From Corynebacterium sp. CNJ-954 (GTDB lineage Bacteria; Actinomycetota; Actinomycetes; Mycobacteriales; Mycobacteriaceae), in assembly GCF_001942345.1 (NCBI RefSeq), contig NZ_MKKI01000001.1:1-64000 (forward strand): a stretch of 64,000 nt of DNA. The letters are read 5' to 3'. The translations under genes were made by a program, and so were the position numbers. The notes below the pieces were generated by a model. The model made no database searches. It was given only the letters and a program-made list of their open reading frames with translations, and was not told the DNA's origin. This document shows, in pieces, positions 45,645 through 55,971 of this stretch (position 1 is its first letter; each line of letters begins with the position of its first letter).

Positions 45645-46601
45645 ATGGACACCACCACCGAACTCCCGCCGCCCGGCCCCGCCTGGGCAGGTGCGCTGAT
45701 GGGCACCTCCATCACCGCGTCCATGACGGGGACACACGTGGGGACGCCCGCCGGTGGCGTCGTGACCGTCCTGGCTGCCGTCGTCCTGCTGGTCCTGGCC
45801 ACCGGCGGACGGAGTTGGCTGACGACGGAGCTGCCGCCGTGGTCGATGGTCACCATGGGGGTCCTCGCCCTCGGCTCGGCGGCCGACAGCACCCTGGGAC
45901 TCGTCGGGGTCCACAAGGTCACCTGGGTCCTCGGGACGGTCGCCTCCGTGATCGTCTTCACCCCTCAGGCTGCGAGACTCGTCCGAGGCACGCTGCCACG
46001 TACCTACCCCGCGACACTTCCCCTGGTCACTCCGATGGTGGCGGCGACCAACGCAGCCCAGCTCGGACACCCGCTTCCCGGCGTGCTCTGCTTCGCGGCA
46101 TCCCTGGTGACCGGTGTCCCCGCTTTCCTCCTCATTTACCTCACGGCAGGACGACGCCCGGAACCTCCTGCCGCGGCGACGACGTGGATCCCCCTCGGCA
46201 TCGTCGGTCAGAGCAGCACGGCGGCCCTGCTGCTCACCGACGGGACCACCCTCACCGACGCAGGCCGGACGTATGCCGCCGTCATGCTCGCCGTCGGTGT
46301 CCCCGCCGCACTGTGGGCCCTCTGGAACCACTGGGGGACCCTGCTACGGACCTCCCCCGCAGCGTCCGCGGCGACCTACAGCCCGGCATGGTGGTCCGCC
46401 ACCTTCCCCGTCGGCACCTGCAGTCTGGGCACCCACCAACTGTCCGTCAGCACTGGTGCCGGTTGGTTGGACGGGGTCAGCGTGGCACTCCTCGTCCTGC
46501 TGGCCCTGCACGTCACGCTGGCAACTGCGGGACTGGTCGGGGCCCTGTGTCAGCGGTACGTGACCAGCACCGGTGAATGGTCGCTCCAGCGCAGGTCGTA
46601 G
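45645..46601 (+). CDS. TDT-family (TehA/SLAC1-like) transporter
   Basis: A 318-residue membrane protein with about ten hydrophobic segments. GPAWAGALMGTSI resembles the first helix of TDT/C4-dicarboxylate transporters. The family motif WWSATFPVGTCSLGTHQL is clear near residue 250. A TACGGT box 8 nt before the ATG fits a leaderless start; the frame upstream to 45543 overlaps the LysR gene. Substrates in the family include tellurite, malate and sulfite. The end overlaps exonuclease III on the other strand by 52 nt. Confidence 0.82.
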   Translation: MDTTTELPPPGPAWAGALMGTSITASMTGTHVGTPAGGVVTVLAAVVLLVLATGGRSWLTTELPPWSMVTMGVLALGSAADSTLGLVGVHKVTWVLGTVASVIVFTPQAARLVRGTLPRTYPATLPLVTPMVAATNAAQLGHPLPGVLCFAASLVTGVPAFLLIYLTAGRRPEPPAAATTWIPLGIVGQSSTAALLLTDGTTLTDAGRTYAAVMLAVGVPAALWALWNHWGTLLRTSPAASAATYSPAWWSATFPVGTCSLGTHQLSVSTGAGWLDGVSVALLVLLALHVTLATAGLVGALCQRYVTSTGEWSLQRRS

Positions 46602-47518
46602 TGCTCTGCCCGGTCCACCCACGCGGACTCCACGCGCTCCATCAACGCCGATGTCGCCGCCTGGTAGTCGATACGCCACCCGGCGCCGGTGTCGAAGGCC
46701 TTCCCGCGCCACGTCCACCAGGAGTAGGGACCGTCCTCGTCCGGGTGCAGCCGGCGCAGGGCGTCGAACCACCGGGGCTCCCCCGTCGCGCCGTCGTCCA
46801 ACCGCCGGGCAGCCACGTCACCGGGCGTGTAGTCCACCGCGCCGAAGAAATCTGACGGCGTCCCGCCGGGGTTGCCGGTACGACCGGCGTCCGTCGGGTC
46901 ACCGATCTGCGTGGACTCGTCAGGGAACGTACCGAACACTGAATCCATGAACGCCCGCTCCGCCGGCAGGTACCCTGACTTCTTCCGGTTCGGACGCCAG
47001 TTCTTCAGGTCCTGGCGGCGGTGGCAGATGTTCCAGTCTCCGCCGACGACCATCTGCTCATGCACCCCGGCCTGCTGGTCGAGGTACGGTCCGAAGATGT
47101 CGAGGAACCGGAACTTCTCGTCCTGCTTGGCCGTGCCCTCGGCCCCGGACGGCAGGTAGACGCTGGCGACCCGGAGTCCGGCGGTGGACGCCTCGATGTA
47201 ACGGCCGGCGTCGTCGAACTCGCTGCTGAACCCCTCCCCGAATCCGACCTGGACGTCCTCGATGCCGTGGCGCGACAGGATCGCCACACCCGCACGCCCC
47301 TTGGCCGCGGCCTCGGCCTGCACCAGGTTCCATCCGGCTTCCAGGGCAGGAGCCAGTGCCTTCTCGGTCTGCTCGGGGGTGGCACGCACCTCCTGCAGCA
47401 GCACCACGTCCGCCGGGGTGCTCTCCAACCACGGCAGGATCCCGTGGTTGTCCTCGTTGCGGACCTTGGCTGCGGCACGGATGCCGTTGACGTTGACGGT
47501 GGCGACAGTGACAGTCAT
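46550..47518 (-). CDS. xthA: exodeoxyribonuclease III
   Basis: A 322-residue DNA repair nuclease (AP endonuclease, 3'-phosphatase). Motifs: TVNVNGIRAAAK, VVLLQEVRA with the catalytic Glu, VASVYLPSGAE, VVGGDWNICHR with Asp and Asn, and the C-terminal RIDYQAATSAL followed by RWSDHSPVL with the catalytic Asp-His. It is longer than E. coli ExoIII (about 268) through loops around NWRPNRKKSGY and ARRLDDGATGEPRW. It faces the TDT gene with overlapping ends. Confidence 0.94.
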   Translation of the reverse strand: MTVTVATVNVNGIRAAAKVRNEDNHGILPWLESTPADVVLLQEVRATPEQTEKALAPALEAGWNLVQAEAAAKGRAGVAILSRHGIEDVQVGFGEGFSSEFDDAGRYIEASTAGLRVASVYLPSGAEGTAKQDEKFRFLDIFGPYLDQQAGVHEQMVVGGDWNICHRRQDLKNWRPNRKKSGYLPAERAFMDSVFGTFPDESTQIGDPTDAGRTGNPGGTPSDFFGAVDYTPGDVAARRLDDGATGEPRWFDALRRLHPDEDGPYSWWTWRGKAFDTGAGWRIDYQAATSALMERVESAWVDRAEHYDLRWSDHSPVLVTYR

Positions 47519-47528
47519 GCGGTCCAGA

Positions 47529-48806
47529 CTAGCGGCGCGCCTCGCTCCTGCGCCGAAGCAGGTACGTCGGGATGAATACCACGATGCCGCACAGTGCCAT
47601 GCCCACGCCTGCCAGCGCCGGTGCCGAGTACGAGTAGCCCGCGCTGATCACGGCGCCACCGACCGCAGCGCCGGCGGCGTTCGCCAGGTTCAACGCCGAG
47701 TGGTTCATGGACGCCGCGAGATTCTGCGCCTTTCCGGCGACGTCCATCAGCCGGGTCTGCAGGTTGATCGTCATCACCGAGCCAGACATCGCGACCAGAC
47801 CGAAGTTCACGATCGCCAGCGGTGCACTGGTACTGGTGAAGTAGAACGCGCCGAGCATCACCACCATGGCGACCAGGGCGCCGAAGATCGACCCCTCCAC
47901 GTTGATGTCGGCCAGCCGTCCACCGACGAAGGTCCCGGCGACCATGCCGATGCCGTAGACCATGAGCACCAGCCACATGAGACTCTCCGGGAAACCGGCG
48001 CGCTCGGTCATCGTCCAGGAGATGTAGGTGTAGACACAGAACATGCCGCCGAAGCCGACGGTACCGAGCAGCAACGTGAGCATCACCTGGGGGTTGACCA
48101 GCGCGCTGAGTTCCGTCATCGGCCGCGTGGCAGGCATCTGGGTCATGTGCGGCAGCGAGTACCACAGGCCGACCAGGGTGACCAGGCCGATCAGGGCGAC
48201 CACGGCGAAAGCCGCATTCCAGCCCAGCGTCTGGCCGACCCACTGGGCAGCGGGCACACCGGCCACGGTCGCCACCGACAGTCCCATGGACACCTGTGCG
48301 ACGGCACGCCCCCGCTGTCCGGCGTCCGCCATGGACGCGGCGATCAACGCGGCGGCGGCGAAGTAGGCGCCGTGGGGGATGCCGGCGATGAACCGGGACA
48401 ACATCAGCAGTCCGTAGGAGCCGGCCAGCACGCTGAGGGCGTTACCCACGGTGAAGGCGCCCATGAGGATCAGGACGAGCCGCCGCCGGGGCATCGACCC
48501 GGTGAACGCCGTGATCACGGGAGCCCCCACCACCACGCCGAGGGCGTAGGCGGTGATCACGTGGCCGGCGGTGGCCTCACTGATCGAGAAATCGTCGGCG
48601 ATGTAGTTGAGCAACCCCATCGCGACGAACTCGGTCGTCCCGATGGCGAAACCGCCGAGCGCGAGCATGAGGATGGCGATCGGGCGCCGACGACGGCCCA
48701 TCTCCGTCTGCCGGGGCAGCGGGCGACGGCTGGGTCGGCGGGACGGACGGGGGAGGTCGTCCAGACGCTGCAGTCCGGCAGTCGTCCCGGTGGGTGGTTC
48801 AGTCAC
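47529..48806 (-). CDS. MFS transporter, DHA1 drug-exporter type
   Basis: A 425-residue twelve-helix transporter. The first helix is AILMLALGGFAIGTTEFVAMGLL, close to the AraJ/NepI-like DHA1 group, and the motif A loop is near GSMPRRRLVLILMG. GTG 48806 is chosen because AGGAG sits 7 nt before it; the longer frame to 48920 reads through the ribosome-binding site. The first ~35 residues are Arg/Pro-rich and cytoplasmic. Substrates cannot be assigned. It is 10 nt from xthA in the same direction. Confidence 0.9.
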   Translation of the reverse strand: MTEPPTGTTAGLQRLDDLPRPSRRPSRRPLPRQTEMGRRRRPIAILMLALGGFAIGTTEFVAMGLLNYIADDFSISEATAGHVITAYALGVVVGAPVITAFTGSMPRRRLVLILMGAFTVGNALSVLAGSYGLLMLSRFIAGIPHGAYFAAAALIAASMADAGQRGRAVAQVSMGLSVATVAGVPAAQWVGQTLGWNAAFAVVALIGLVTLVGLWYSLPHMTQMPATRPMTELSALVNPQVMLTLLLGTVGFGGMFCVYTYISWTMTERAGFPESLMWLVLMVYGIGMVAGTFVGGRLADINVEGSIFGALVAMVVMLGAFYFTSTSAPLAIVNFGLVAMSGSVMTINLQTRLMDVAGKAQNLAASMNHSALNLANAAGAAVGGAVISAGYSYSAPALAGVGMALCGIVVFIPTYLLRRRSEARR

Positions 48807-48997
48807 GTGCGGGCTCCTCATCAGTTCGGTGTCGGTTCGGCAAGTGCCACAGGAGAGGCCAACCGGTATCGATTCAGTTCTATTCCCGGAGGCGACCTGA
48901 TTTATTGCGGAAGATTTCACTGATATCCAGATAACGGTCTATCCCCGGGTGTAGGGTATCCGCCGCCCCGCGACCGTCAGAGCAACCGGCATTGCCG

Positions 48998-49010
48998 TAT
49001 TATCGCGATA
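48998..49010 (+). promoter_or_regulatory. candidate icd promoter and palindrome
   Basis: A good -10 box TATTAT (48998-49003) overlaps a perfect 10-bp palindrome TATCGCGATA (49001-49010), about 145 nt before icd. The -35 is not clear. The overlap would suit an operator. The 347 nt from 48807 to 49153 hold no gene and must contain the promoters for both icd and the MFS gene. Confidence 0.35.
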
Positions 49011-49153
49011 GTAGATGCCCGAGCGGCACCCTTCCACACGAAGGCATCACCACAGAACGAGACGAATAATCGCAGGTGCGCCCGTCTACGGCCCTCACGA
49101 GGGGACGCTCGACGCGACGCTGCACTGACTATTGAAGAGGGAGACACCGGCCC

Positions 49154-51409
49154 ATGGCCAAGATCATCTACACCCGAACTGACGAAGCCCCGCTACTCGC
49201 GACATACTCGTTGAAGCCCGTTATCGAGGCGTTCGCCTCCACCACCGGCGTCGCCGTCGAGACACGGGACATCTCCCTGGCAGCGCGTATCCTCTCCGCG
49301 TTCAACGATGTCCTGCCCGAGGGACAGCGCGTCCACGACGCACTCGCGGAGCTCGGCGAGCTGACCAAGAAGCCGGACGCGAACATCATCAAGCTCCCGA
49401 ATATCTCCGCGTCGGTCCCGCAGCTCAAGGCTGCCGTCCGCGAGCTGCAGGAGCACGGTTACGACCTTCCGGACTACCCGGACGAGCCGTCCACGGACGA
49501 GGAGAAAGACGCCCGCGCACGTTACGACTCCGTCAAGGGGTCTGCCGTGAACCCGGTCCTGCGCGAAGGCAACTCCGACCGTCGTGCCCCGAAGGCCGTC
49601 AAGAACTTCGCACGGAAGCACCCGCACCGCATGGGCGAGTGGAGTGCCGACTCGAAGACCAACGTCGCCACCATGGCCGACGGCGACTTCCGCCACAATG
49701 AGCAGTCCGTCATCATCGACGGCGACGACACCCTCACCATCCGCCTCGTCGGCGCTGACGGGGAGACCACCGTCCTGAAGGACGGGCTGAAGGTTCTGGA
49801 CAAGGAGATCGTCGACGCCACCGTCCTGCGCGCCCGGGACCTCGACGCTTTCCTGAAGGACCAGGTCGCCCGCGCGAAGGAGGAGGGCGTCCTGTTCTCC
49901 GCACACCTCAAGGCCACGATGATGAAGGTCTCCGACCCGATCATCTTCGGCCACGTGGTGCGGGCCTACTTCTCCGACGTCTTCGAGAAGTACGGCGACA
50001 CCCTGTTCTCCAAGGGACTCAACGGGGAGAACGGCCTCGCCGCCATCTACTCCGGCCTCGAGGACTACGCCGACGAGATCGGCACCGACCTGGCGTCCGA
50101 GATCCGCGCAGCCTTCGACAAGGGCCTGGAGGACGGCCCCGACCTGGCCATGGTCAACTCCCACAAGGGCATCACCGGCCTGCACGTCCCCTCCGACATC
50201 ATCGTCGACGCCTCCATGCCCGCCATGATCCGCAGCGGCGGACACATGTGGAACAAGAACGACCAGGAGCAGGACGCTCTCGCGGTCATTCCGGACTCCT
50301 CCTACGCCGGGGTGTTCCAGACGGTCATCGAGGACTGCCGGAAGAACGGTGCCTTTGACCCGACGACCATGGGCACCGTCCCCAACGTCGGTCTGATGGC
50401 CCAGAAGGCCGAGGAGTACGGCTCCCACGACAAGACCTTCAAGATCGAGTCCGAGGGCACCGTCGAGGTCGTCGACTCCTCCGGCGAGGTGCTGATGTCC
50501 CACACCGTCGCCCCCGGCGACATCTGGCGCGCCTGCCAGGCCAAGGACGTGCCGATCCGTGACTGGGTGAAGCTGGCCGTCAGCCGCGCCCGTGACACCG
50601 GGGCCCCGGCCGTCTTCTGGCTCGACCCGGAGCGTGCCCACGACCGCAACATGACCGCAAAGGTCGAGGAGTACCTCAAGGACTCCGAACTCGTCGGTGA
50701 CACCGAGGGCCTGGACCTGCGTATCCTCTCGCCCGTCGAGGCGTGCCAGCTCTCGGTCGACCGCATCCGCGCCGGCGAGGACACCATCTCCGTGTCCGGC
50801 AACGTCCTGCGTGACTACCTCACCGACCTCTTCCCGATCATGGAGCTGGGCACCAGCGCCAAGATGCTCTCCATCGTGCCGCTGATCGCCGGCGGCGGGC
50901 TGTTCGAGACCGGTGCCGGCGGATCTGCACCGAAGCACGTCCAGCAGCTCATCGAGGAGGACTACCTGCGCTGGGACTCCCTGGGTGAGTTCCTCGCACT
51001 GGCCGAGTCGCTGCGCAAGCTCGCCGAGACGGACAACAACCCCCGGACCCCGATCCTGGCCGACGCACTGGATGCCGCCACCGAGCGGATCCTCAACGAG
51101 GACCTCTCCCCTGCCCGCGTCGTCGGTGAGATCGACAACCGCGGCAGCCACTACTGGCTCGCCCGCTACTGGGCCCTCAACCTCTCCAAGCAGACCGACG
51201 ATCCGGAGCTCGCCGAGATCTTCGCCCCGGTCGCCCAGGAGCTGGAGGAGAAGTACGAGACCGTCAAGAAGGAGATGCGCGGCGGTCAGGGCTCCTCAGC
51301 CGACCTCGGCGGCTACTACTGGCTGGACGAGGAGAAGACCACGAAGGTCATGCGCCCGTCCGCTACCTTCAACGCCGTGATCGACGGCCTCACGGCGCGG
51401 AACTCCTGA
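49154..51409 (+). CDS. icd: NADP-dependent isocitrate dehydrogenase, monomeric type
   Basis: A 751-residue single-chain TCA enzyme that makes 2-oxoglutarate. The start [22 protein letters not shown] is the classic one for the family. Substrate-binding segments include [23 protein letters not shown] and [34 protein letters not shown] and [14 protein letters not shown] are in the second half, as expected. Length fits the monomeric class of about 740. GAAGAGGGAGA precedes the start. This type is typical of corynebacteria. Confidence 0.97.
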   Translation: MAKIIYTRTDEAPLLATYSLKPVIEAFASTTGVAVETRDISLAARILSAFNDVLPEGQRVHDALAELGELTKKPDANIIKLPNISASVPQLKAAVRELQEHGYDLPDYPDEPSTDEEKDARARYDSVKGSAVNPVLREGNSDRRAPKAVKNFARKHPHRMGEWSADSKTNVATMADGDFRHNEQSVIIDGDDTLTIRLVGADGETTVLKDGLKVLDKEIVDATVLRARDLDAFLKDQVARAKEEGVLFSAHLKATMMKVSDPIIFGHVVRAYFSDVFEKYGDTLFSKGLNGENGLAAIYSGLEDYADEIGTDLASEIRAAFDKGLEDGPDLAMVNSHKGITGLHVPSDIIVDASMPAMIRSGGHMWNKNDQEQDALAVIPDSSYAGVFQTVIEDCRKNGAFDPTTMGTVPNVGLMAQKAEEYGSHDKTFKIESEGTVEVVDSSGEVLMSHTVAPGDIWRACQAKDVPIRDWVKLAVSRARDTGAPAVFWLDPERAHDRNMTAKVEEYLKDSELVGDTEGLDLRILSPVEACQLSVDRIRAGEDTISVSGNVLRDYLTDLFPIMELGTSAKMLSIVPLIAGGGLFETGAGGSAPKHVQQLIEEDYLRWDSLGEFLALAESLRKLAETDNNPRTPILADALDAATERILNEDLSPARVVGEIDNRGSHYWLARYWALNLSKQTDDPELAEIFAPVAQELEEKYETVKKEMRGGQGSSADLGGYYWLDEEKTTKVMRPSATFNAVIDGLTARNS

Positions 51410-51428
51410 CGCCCCACTCCATCACCGT

Positions 51429-51493
51429 ACAGCTCGGTCTACTAAAAACAAGGGTCGCGAACTGCACCTTTGTTTCAAAGTAGACCGAGCTGT
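51429..51493. repeat. 65-nt inverted repeat upstream of metY with TAGAC-containing arms
   Basis: The 15-bp arms are perfect (ACAGCTCGGTCTACT at 51429-51443, AGTAGACCGAGCTGT at 51479-51493) around 35 nt. The loop has a second, imperfect pairing (AACAAGGG with CCTTTGTT), so an RNA could form one long hairpin. Each arm contains TAGAC followed by CGAGCT and GT, resembling a weak McbR half-site (TAGAC-N6-GTCTA). The right arm abuts a possible -35 (TTTGCC) of metY. It may be an operator, the icd terminator, or both. Confidence 0.5.
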
Positions 51494-51566
51494 TTGCCGG
51501 TACCCCTCCGGTGGGTTATCGTGTTCCCAGCGAAACGACACCCAGACCCCGAAGGGACCACCACAG

Positions 51567-52907
51567 ATGAGCACCAGGTACGACAACTCCGACTCCGCCT
51601 CCTGGGGATTCGCCTCCCGCGCCGTCCATGCGGGACAGACCGTGGACTCCGACACCGGCGCCCGCAACCAGCCGATCTACCTCACCACCTCCTATGTCTT
51701 CGATTCCGCCGAGCACGCCAAGCAGCGCTTCGCCCTCGAGGACCTCGGTCCGGTGTACAGCCGCCTGACCAACCCCACCCAGGAAGCCCTCGAGAACCGC
51801 ATCGGTTCCCTGGAGGGCGGCGTCCATGCCGTGGCTTTCGCCTCCGGCCAGGCCGCCGAGACCGCCGCGATCTTCAACCTCGCCGGCGCCGGTGACCACA
51901 TCGTCACCTCACCCCGCCTCTACGGTGGCACAGAGACCCTGTTCGGCGTCACACTCGCCCGTCTCGGCATTGAGGTCACCTTCGTCGAGGATCCCGACGA
52001 CCTCGACTCCTGGCAGGCCGCCGTACAGCCGAACACCAAGGCCTTCTACGGCGAGACCTTCGCCAACCCCCAGGCCGACGTCCTGGACATCCCGGCGGTG
52101 GCCGAGGTCGCGCACCGCAACAACGTCCCGCTCATCGTGGACAACACCATCGCCACCGCCGCCCTGGTACGTCCCCTGGAGCTCGGAGCGGACATCGTCG
52201 TCGCCTCACTGACGAAGTTCTACACCGGCAACGGCTCCGGACTCGGCGGCATCCTCGTCGACGGCGGGTCCTTCGACTGGACCGTGGAGCGCGACGGTCA
52301 GCCGGTCTTCCCCTCGTTCGTCACCCCCGATCCCGCCTACCACGGTCTGAAGTACGCCGACCTCGGTGCCGCCGCCTTCGGCCTGAAGGCCCGCGTCGGC
52401 CTGCTGCGTGACACCGGCGCCGCCATCTCGGCGTTCAACGCCTGGGTCACCATCCAGGGCCTGGACACGCTCGCTCTGCGCGTGCGCAAGCACAACGAGA
52501 ACGCCGAGATCGTCGCCGGCTCCCTCGCCGAGAACGCGGCGGTCGCCACGGTGAACTACGCGGGCCTTCCGGACTCCCCCTGGTACGCCACCAAGGAGAA
52601 GCTCGGCCTGGAGTACACCGGCTCGGTGCTTTCCTTCGACCTCGCCGTCGACGACGTCTGGTCCGACGAGGCACGCGAGAAGGCCTGGGCTTTCATCGAC
52701 GCCCTGAAGCTGCACTCCAACCTGGCCAACGTCGGTGACGTCCGCTCCCTCGTCGTCCACCCGGCGACGACCACCCACTCGCAGTCCGACCAGAAGGGTC
52801 TGGCTCGGGCCGGCGTGAACCTCGCCACCGTCCGACTGTCCGTCGGCATCGAGGACATCGAAGACATCCTCGCCGACCTCCAGCTCGGCTTTGACGCGAT
52901 CAGCTGA
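51567..52907 (+). CDS. metY: O-acetylhomoserine sulfhydrylase
   Basis: A 446-residue PLP enzyme making homocysteine from O-acetylhomoserine and sulfide. The start region has FASRAVHAGQTVDS and QPIYLTTSYVF, and YSRLTNPTQEALENRIGSLEGG is well kept. The PLP lysine is in VASLTKFYTGNG, and the C-terminal VKHP-type sequence is SLVVHPATTTHSQ. It is followed by metX after 11 nt. AAGGGACC lies before the start. A possible promoter is TTTGCC/TATCGT (51493-51522). Confidence 0.96.
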   Translation: MSTRYDNSDSASWGFASRAVHAGQTVDSDTGARNQPIYLTTSYVFDSAEHAKQRFALEDLGPVYSRLTNPTQEALENRIGSLEGGVHAVAFASGQAAETAAIFNLAGAGDHIVTSPRLYGGTETLFGVTLARLGIEVTFVEDPDDLDSWQAAVQPNTKAFYGETFANPQADVLDIPAVAEVAHRNNVPLIVDNTIATAALVRPLELGADIVVASLTKFYTGNGSGLGGILVDGGSFDWTVERDGQPVFPSFVTPDPAYHGLKYADLGAAAFGLKARVGLLRDTGAAISAFNAWVTIQGLDTLALRVRKHNENAEIVAGSLAENAAVATVNYAGLPDSPWYATKEKLGLEYTGSVLSFDLAVDDVWSDEAREKAWAFIDALKLHSNLANVGDVRSLVVHPATTTHSQSDQKGLARAGVNLATVRLSVGIEDIEDILADLQLGFDAIS

Positions 52908-52918
52908 GGTCGACGTCC

Positions 52919-54040
52919 ATGACCATCGACCCCCGGTCCCTGCCCACGTCCCACTCGTCCGTCTCCGTGCCCATCGGCACCTTCACCACCGAGGCGGGGG
53001 TGGACATCCCAGGCACGGAGTTACGTCTGTTCGCCTGGTACGAGGGCAGCCCGGAGGAGGCGGTCGCCCGGCCCGTCATCGTCATCGAGCACGCACTGAC
53101 CGCCGACGGCAACGCCGATGACTGGTGGGCGGGCATCATCGGCCCCGGACTCGCACTCGACACCGAGCGCTACCTGGTGCTCTGCGCCAACTGTCTGGGC
53201 GGCTGCCAGGGCTCCACAGGTCCGTCCTCCGCCCACCCGGACGGCGGCCACTGGGGGTCCCGCTTCCCGGCACTGTCGATCCGCGACCTCGTCGCCGCGG
53301 AGAAGACCCTGCTCATCGACGTGCTGGGGATCCGCCGCATCCGCGGCGTGGTCGGTGCGTCGATGGGCGGCGCACGTGTCCTGGAGTGGACGTTCATGTA
53401 CCCCGAGGTGGTGGAGGCAGCCCTGCCGGTCGCCGTCTCCGCCCGTGCCTCGGCCTGGCAGATCGGGATCCAGTCCGCCCAGATCCGCTTCATCACCGCC
53501 GACCCTTGCTGGCAGAACGGCGACTACCACGGCTCCGGGAACATCCCGTCCCACGGACTCGGCCAGGCCCGGCGTATCGCCCACCTGACCTACCGTGGTG
53601 AGCTGGAACTCGACGAGCGTTTCTCCACCGATCCCCAGCCGGGCGAGAACCCGTACGGGCCCTACCACTCCCCCACGGAGCGTTTCGCCGTGGAGAGCTA
53701 CCTCGACCGCCAGGCTGAGAAGCTGGAGGCCCGGTTCGACGCCGGCAGCTACGTGACCCTCACCGACGCCCTGAACCGCCACGACGTCGGACGGGGACGT
53801 GGCGGCATGAATGCCGTCCTGGGGTCCTCCCAGGTGCCGACCATGGTCGCCGGTATCGACACCGACATCCTCTACCCGTACCACCAGCAGGAACACCTGT
53901 CCCGCAATCTCGGGGACTTCATCGGCCTGTCGAAGATCACCTCCCCCACCGGCCACGACGGCTTCCTGACCGAGACCCGTCAGATGACGATCATCCTCGA
54001 CAAGTTCCTCACCAAGGCGGCGTTGCTGGCGCAGCGGTAG
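52919..54040 (+). CDS. metX: homoserine O-acetyltransferase
   Basis: A 373-residue alpha/beta-hydrolase-fold transferase supplying O-acetylhomoserine to MetY. Motifs: [33 protein letters not shown], the nucleophile elbow [31 protein letters not shown] with the catalytic Asp, and [11 protein letters not shown] with the catalytic His. It ends just before the large inverted repeat at 54084-54147. Confidence 0.96.
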   Translation: MTIDPRSLPTSHSSVSVPIGTFTTEAGVDIPGTELRLFAWYEGSPEEAVARPVIVIEHALTADGNADDWWAGIIGPGLALDTERYLVLCANCLGGCQGSTGPSSAHPDGGHWGSRFPALSIRDLVAAEKTLLIDVLGIRRIRGVVGASMGGARVLEWTFMYPEVVEAALPVAVSARASAWQIGIQSAQIRFITADPCWQNGDYHGSGNIPSHGLGQARRIAHLTYRGELELDERFSTDPQPGENPYGPYHSPTERFAVESYLDRQAEKLEARFDAGSYVTLTDALNRHDVGRGRGGMNAVLGSSQVPTMVAGIDTDILYPYHQQEHLSRNLGDFIGLSKITSPTGHDGFLTETRQMTIILDKFLTKAALLAQR

Positions 54041-54083
54041 GCCGCCAAACCCGTGCTGCCCGGGCTGCCCGGGTCCCGCACGG

Positions 54084-54147
54084 GAAATGTGCACCGTCCT
54101 GTGCACGTCTCCGGGGTCGGATGCGTGCACAGGACGGTGCACATTTC
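54084..54147. terminator. 24-bp perfect inverted repeat between convergent genes
   Basis: Arms 54084-54107 and 54124-54147 pair over all 24 bases around a 16-nt loop. Each arm has two GTGCAC palindromes. It lies between the ends of metX (+) and cysA (-), whose restored stop is at 54164, so a bidirectional terminator is the simplest reading. The outer ends GAAATGT/ACATTTC give weak T/A runs. Confidence 0.6.
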
Positions 54148-54163
54148 ATGCCGGGGAGGTGAC

Positions 54164-55166
54164 TCACCCCGCCACGGCGGCCTCCGTCGCCCGCGCGTAC
54201 ACCGTCTCCCCGACACTGCCCGCCCCCAGCCCCACGTCCGGGCGTCACCCGGGTGATCTGTGCGGTGAACCGTCGGCCGTTCTCTGCGTCGGTGAGTTCC
54301 ACGCGGACCTCGAACCCCAGCACCGCAACCCGTTCGACCACCGCCTCGCGCACGTCGGTGGCGGCGACCTCGTTGCCCGGCACCTCCGGGTCCGCATTAC
54401 GGCCGAGCCTGATGTCGTGCGGGCGCACGGTCTGCCCGGCGAGTTCGGTGACGTGCCCCAGGAAGGACTGGACGAACGGGGTCTCCGGGGCGTCGTAGAG
54501 CTCGGTGGGGGTCCCGACCTGCTCGATCCGCCCGTCACCCATCACGGCGATACGGTCGGCGACGTCGAGGGCCTCCTCCTGGTCGTGGGTGACCAGGACG
54601 GTGGTGACGGTGAACTCCTCGTGCATGTGCCTCAACCAGGTGCGCAGGTCCTCCCGGACCTTGGCGTCCAGCGCGCCGAACGGTTCATCGAGCAGCAGGA
54701 CGCCCGGGTTCGGGGCGAGTGCCCGCGCCAGAGCCATCCGTTGCCGCTGACCGCCGGAGAGCTGCGAGGGGTAGCGGGTGTGGTACCCGGCGAGACCGAC
54801 GATCTCCAGCAGTTCATCGACCCGTTGGTCGATCTCCTTCTTCGGACGCTTGCGCACCGACAGACCGAAGGCCACGTTGTCGCGGACGGTCATGTGCTTG
54901 AAGGCGGCGTAGTGCTGGAAGACGAAGCCGATGCCCCGGTCCTGCGGTGACAGTTGCGTCACGTCGGTTCCGTCGATGACCACCGCGCCGGAGTCGGGTC
55001 GTTCCAGACCGGCGATGGTGCGCAGGAGGGTCGACTTGCCCGACCCCGACGGTCCCAGCAGGGCGGTGAGGGACCCCTCGGGGATCTCGAGGGAGACGTC
55101 GTCGAGGGCTGTGAAGACCGGCGAGGAGCCGTAGGTCTTCACGGCGTGGGAGACGGAGATAGCCAT
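54164..55166 (-). CDS. cysA: sulfate/thiosulfate ABC transporter ATPase, frameshifted near its 3' end
   Basis: A CysA-type ATPase. Walker A is GPSGSGKST, the signature [14 protein letters not shown], Walker [12 protein letters not shown], switch His VTHDQEEAL. The TOBE region ends with AQITRVTP. As read the frame then runs into [11 protein letters not shown] and on to 54009 through the hairpin, which is not plausible. A frame one base off reads [24 protein letters not shown] and stops at 54164. Removing one G near 54239-54242 joins ITRVTP to DVGLG, a normal TOBE end, giving about 333 residues. The main catalytic domain is intact either way. Partner of cysW, cysT and the sulfate-binding protein. 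Confidence 0.9.
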
Positions 55167-55167
55167 C

Positions 55168-55971
55168 TTAGGAAACCTTCTTCTTCTGCAGCAGGGTCAT
55201 GACGACCAGGACGATCACCGAGACGATCATCAGCAGGGTCGCCGCGGCGTAGGCGCCGTAGACGTTGTTGTCGTCGAGATAGCGGGAGTGCACCAGCAGG
55301 GTCAGGGTCTGGCCTCCTCCGGCGAATCCGGAGGCGACCATGATCACCGCTCCGAACTCCCCGAGGGACCGGGCGACGGTCAGGATGATGCCGTAGGACA
55401 GGCCCCAGCGGATCGACGGCAGGGTGATGCGCCGGAACGTCTGCCAGGGTGAGGCGCCCAGGGTGGACGCCGCCTGCTCCTGTTCGGTACCGATCTCACG
55501 CAGGACGGGTTCCACCTCCCGCACGATGAACGGCAGGGTGACGAACACCGTGGCCAACACCATGCCGGGCAGGCCGAAGATCACACGGAAACCGAGGTCC
55601 TCGACTCCCCCGAACCACCCGTCGGTGCCCCACAGCATGATCAACGCGACGCCGACGATCACCGGCGAGACCGCGAAAGGCAGGTCCACGACGGCCTGGA
55701 CCAGAGCCTTGCCGGGGAACCGACCCCGGACCAGTCCGAGCGCGACGACGATGCCGAAGATCACGTTCAGCGGCACCGTGATGGCGACGATCAGCAGTGA
55801 GGTCTGCAGAGCGGAGACCGCCGCCGGGGTGGTGACCCATTCCCAGAACTGTCCGAGGCCGGGCTCCACGGTGCGCCACAGGATGGTGCCGACCGGCAGG
55901 GCGACCAGGACGGCCAGGTAGATCAGGGCGAGGGTGCGCAGTGTCAGCACACTGGTTCTGGACTGGTTCAT
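55168..55971 (-). CDS. cysW: sulfate ABC transporter permease
   Basis: A 267-residue permease with six membrane segments. CysW-type motifs are [22 protein letters not shown] and the EAA-like loop [23 protein letters not shown], then [17 protein letters not shown]. It sits one base after the cysA start on the minus strand and overlaps cysT by 4 nt, as in other sulfate operons. Confidence 0.92.
   Translation of the reverse strand: MNQSRTSVLTLRTLALIYLAVLVALPVGTILWRTVEPGLGQFWEWVTTPAAVSALQTSLLIVAITVPLNVIFGIVVALGLVRGRFPGKALVQAVVDLPFAVSPVIVGVALIMLWGTDGWFGGVEDLGFRVIFGLPGMVLATVFVTLPFIVREVEPVLREIGTEQEQAASTLGASPWQTFRRITLPSIRWGLSYGIILTVARSLGEFGAVIMVASGFAGGGQTLTLLVHSRYLDDNNVYGAYAAATLLMIVSVIVLVVMTLLQKKKVS

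Noticed and set aside
47262..48923. 553-codon open frame on the + strand
   Set aside because: It covers the MFS transporter and xthA on the other strand. Its product is His/Arg/Gly-rich with no domain, a typical shadow in GC-rich DNA.
48807..49153. Riboswitch or small gene before icd
   Set aside because: No conserved riboswitch core or ORF with a ribosome-binding site was seen; only a candidate promoter and palindrome.
49193..51151. 652-codon open frame on the - strand
   Set aside because: Antisense to icd; Asp/Val/Gly-rich composition is a by-product of icd codon usage.
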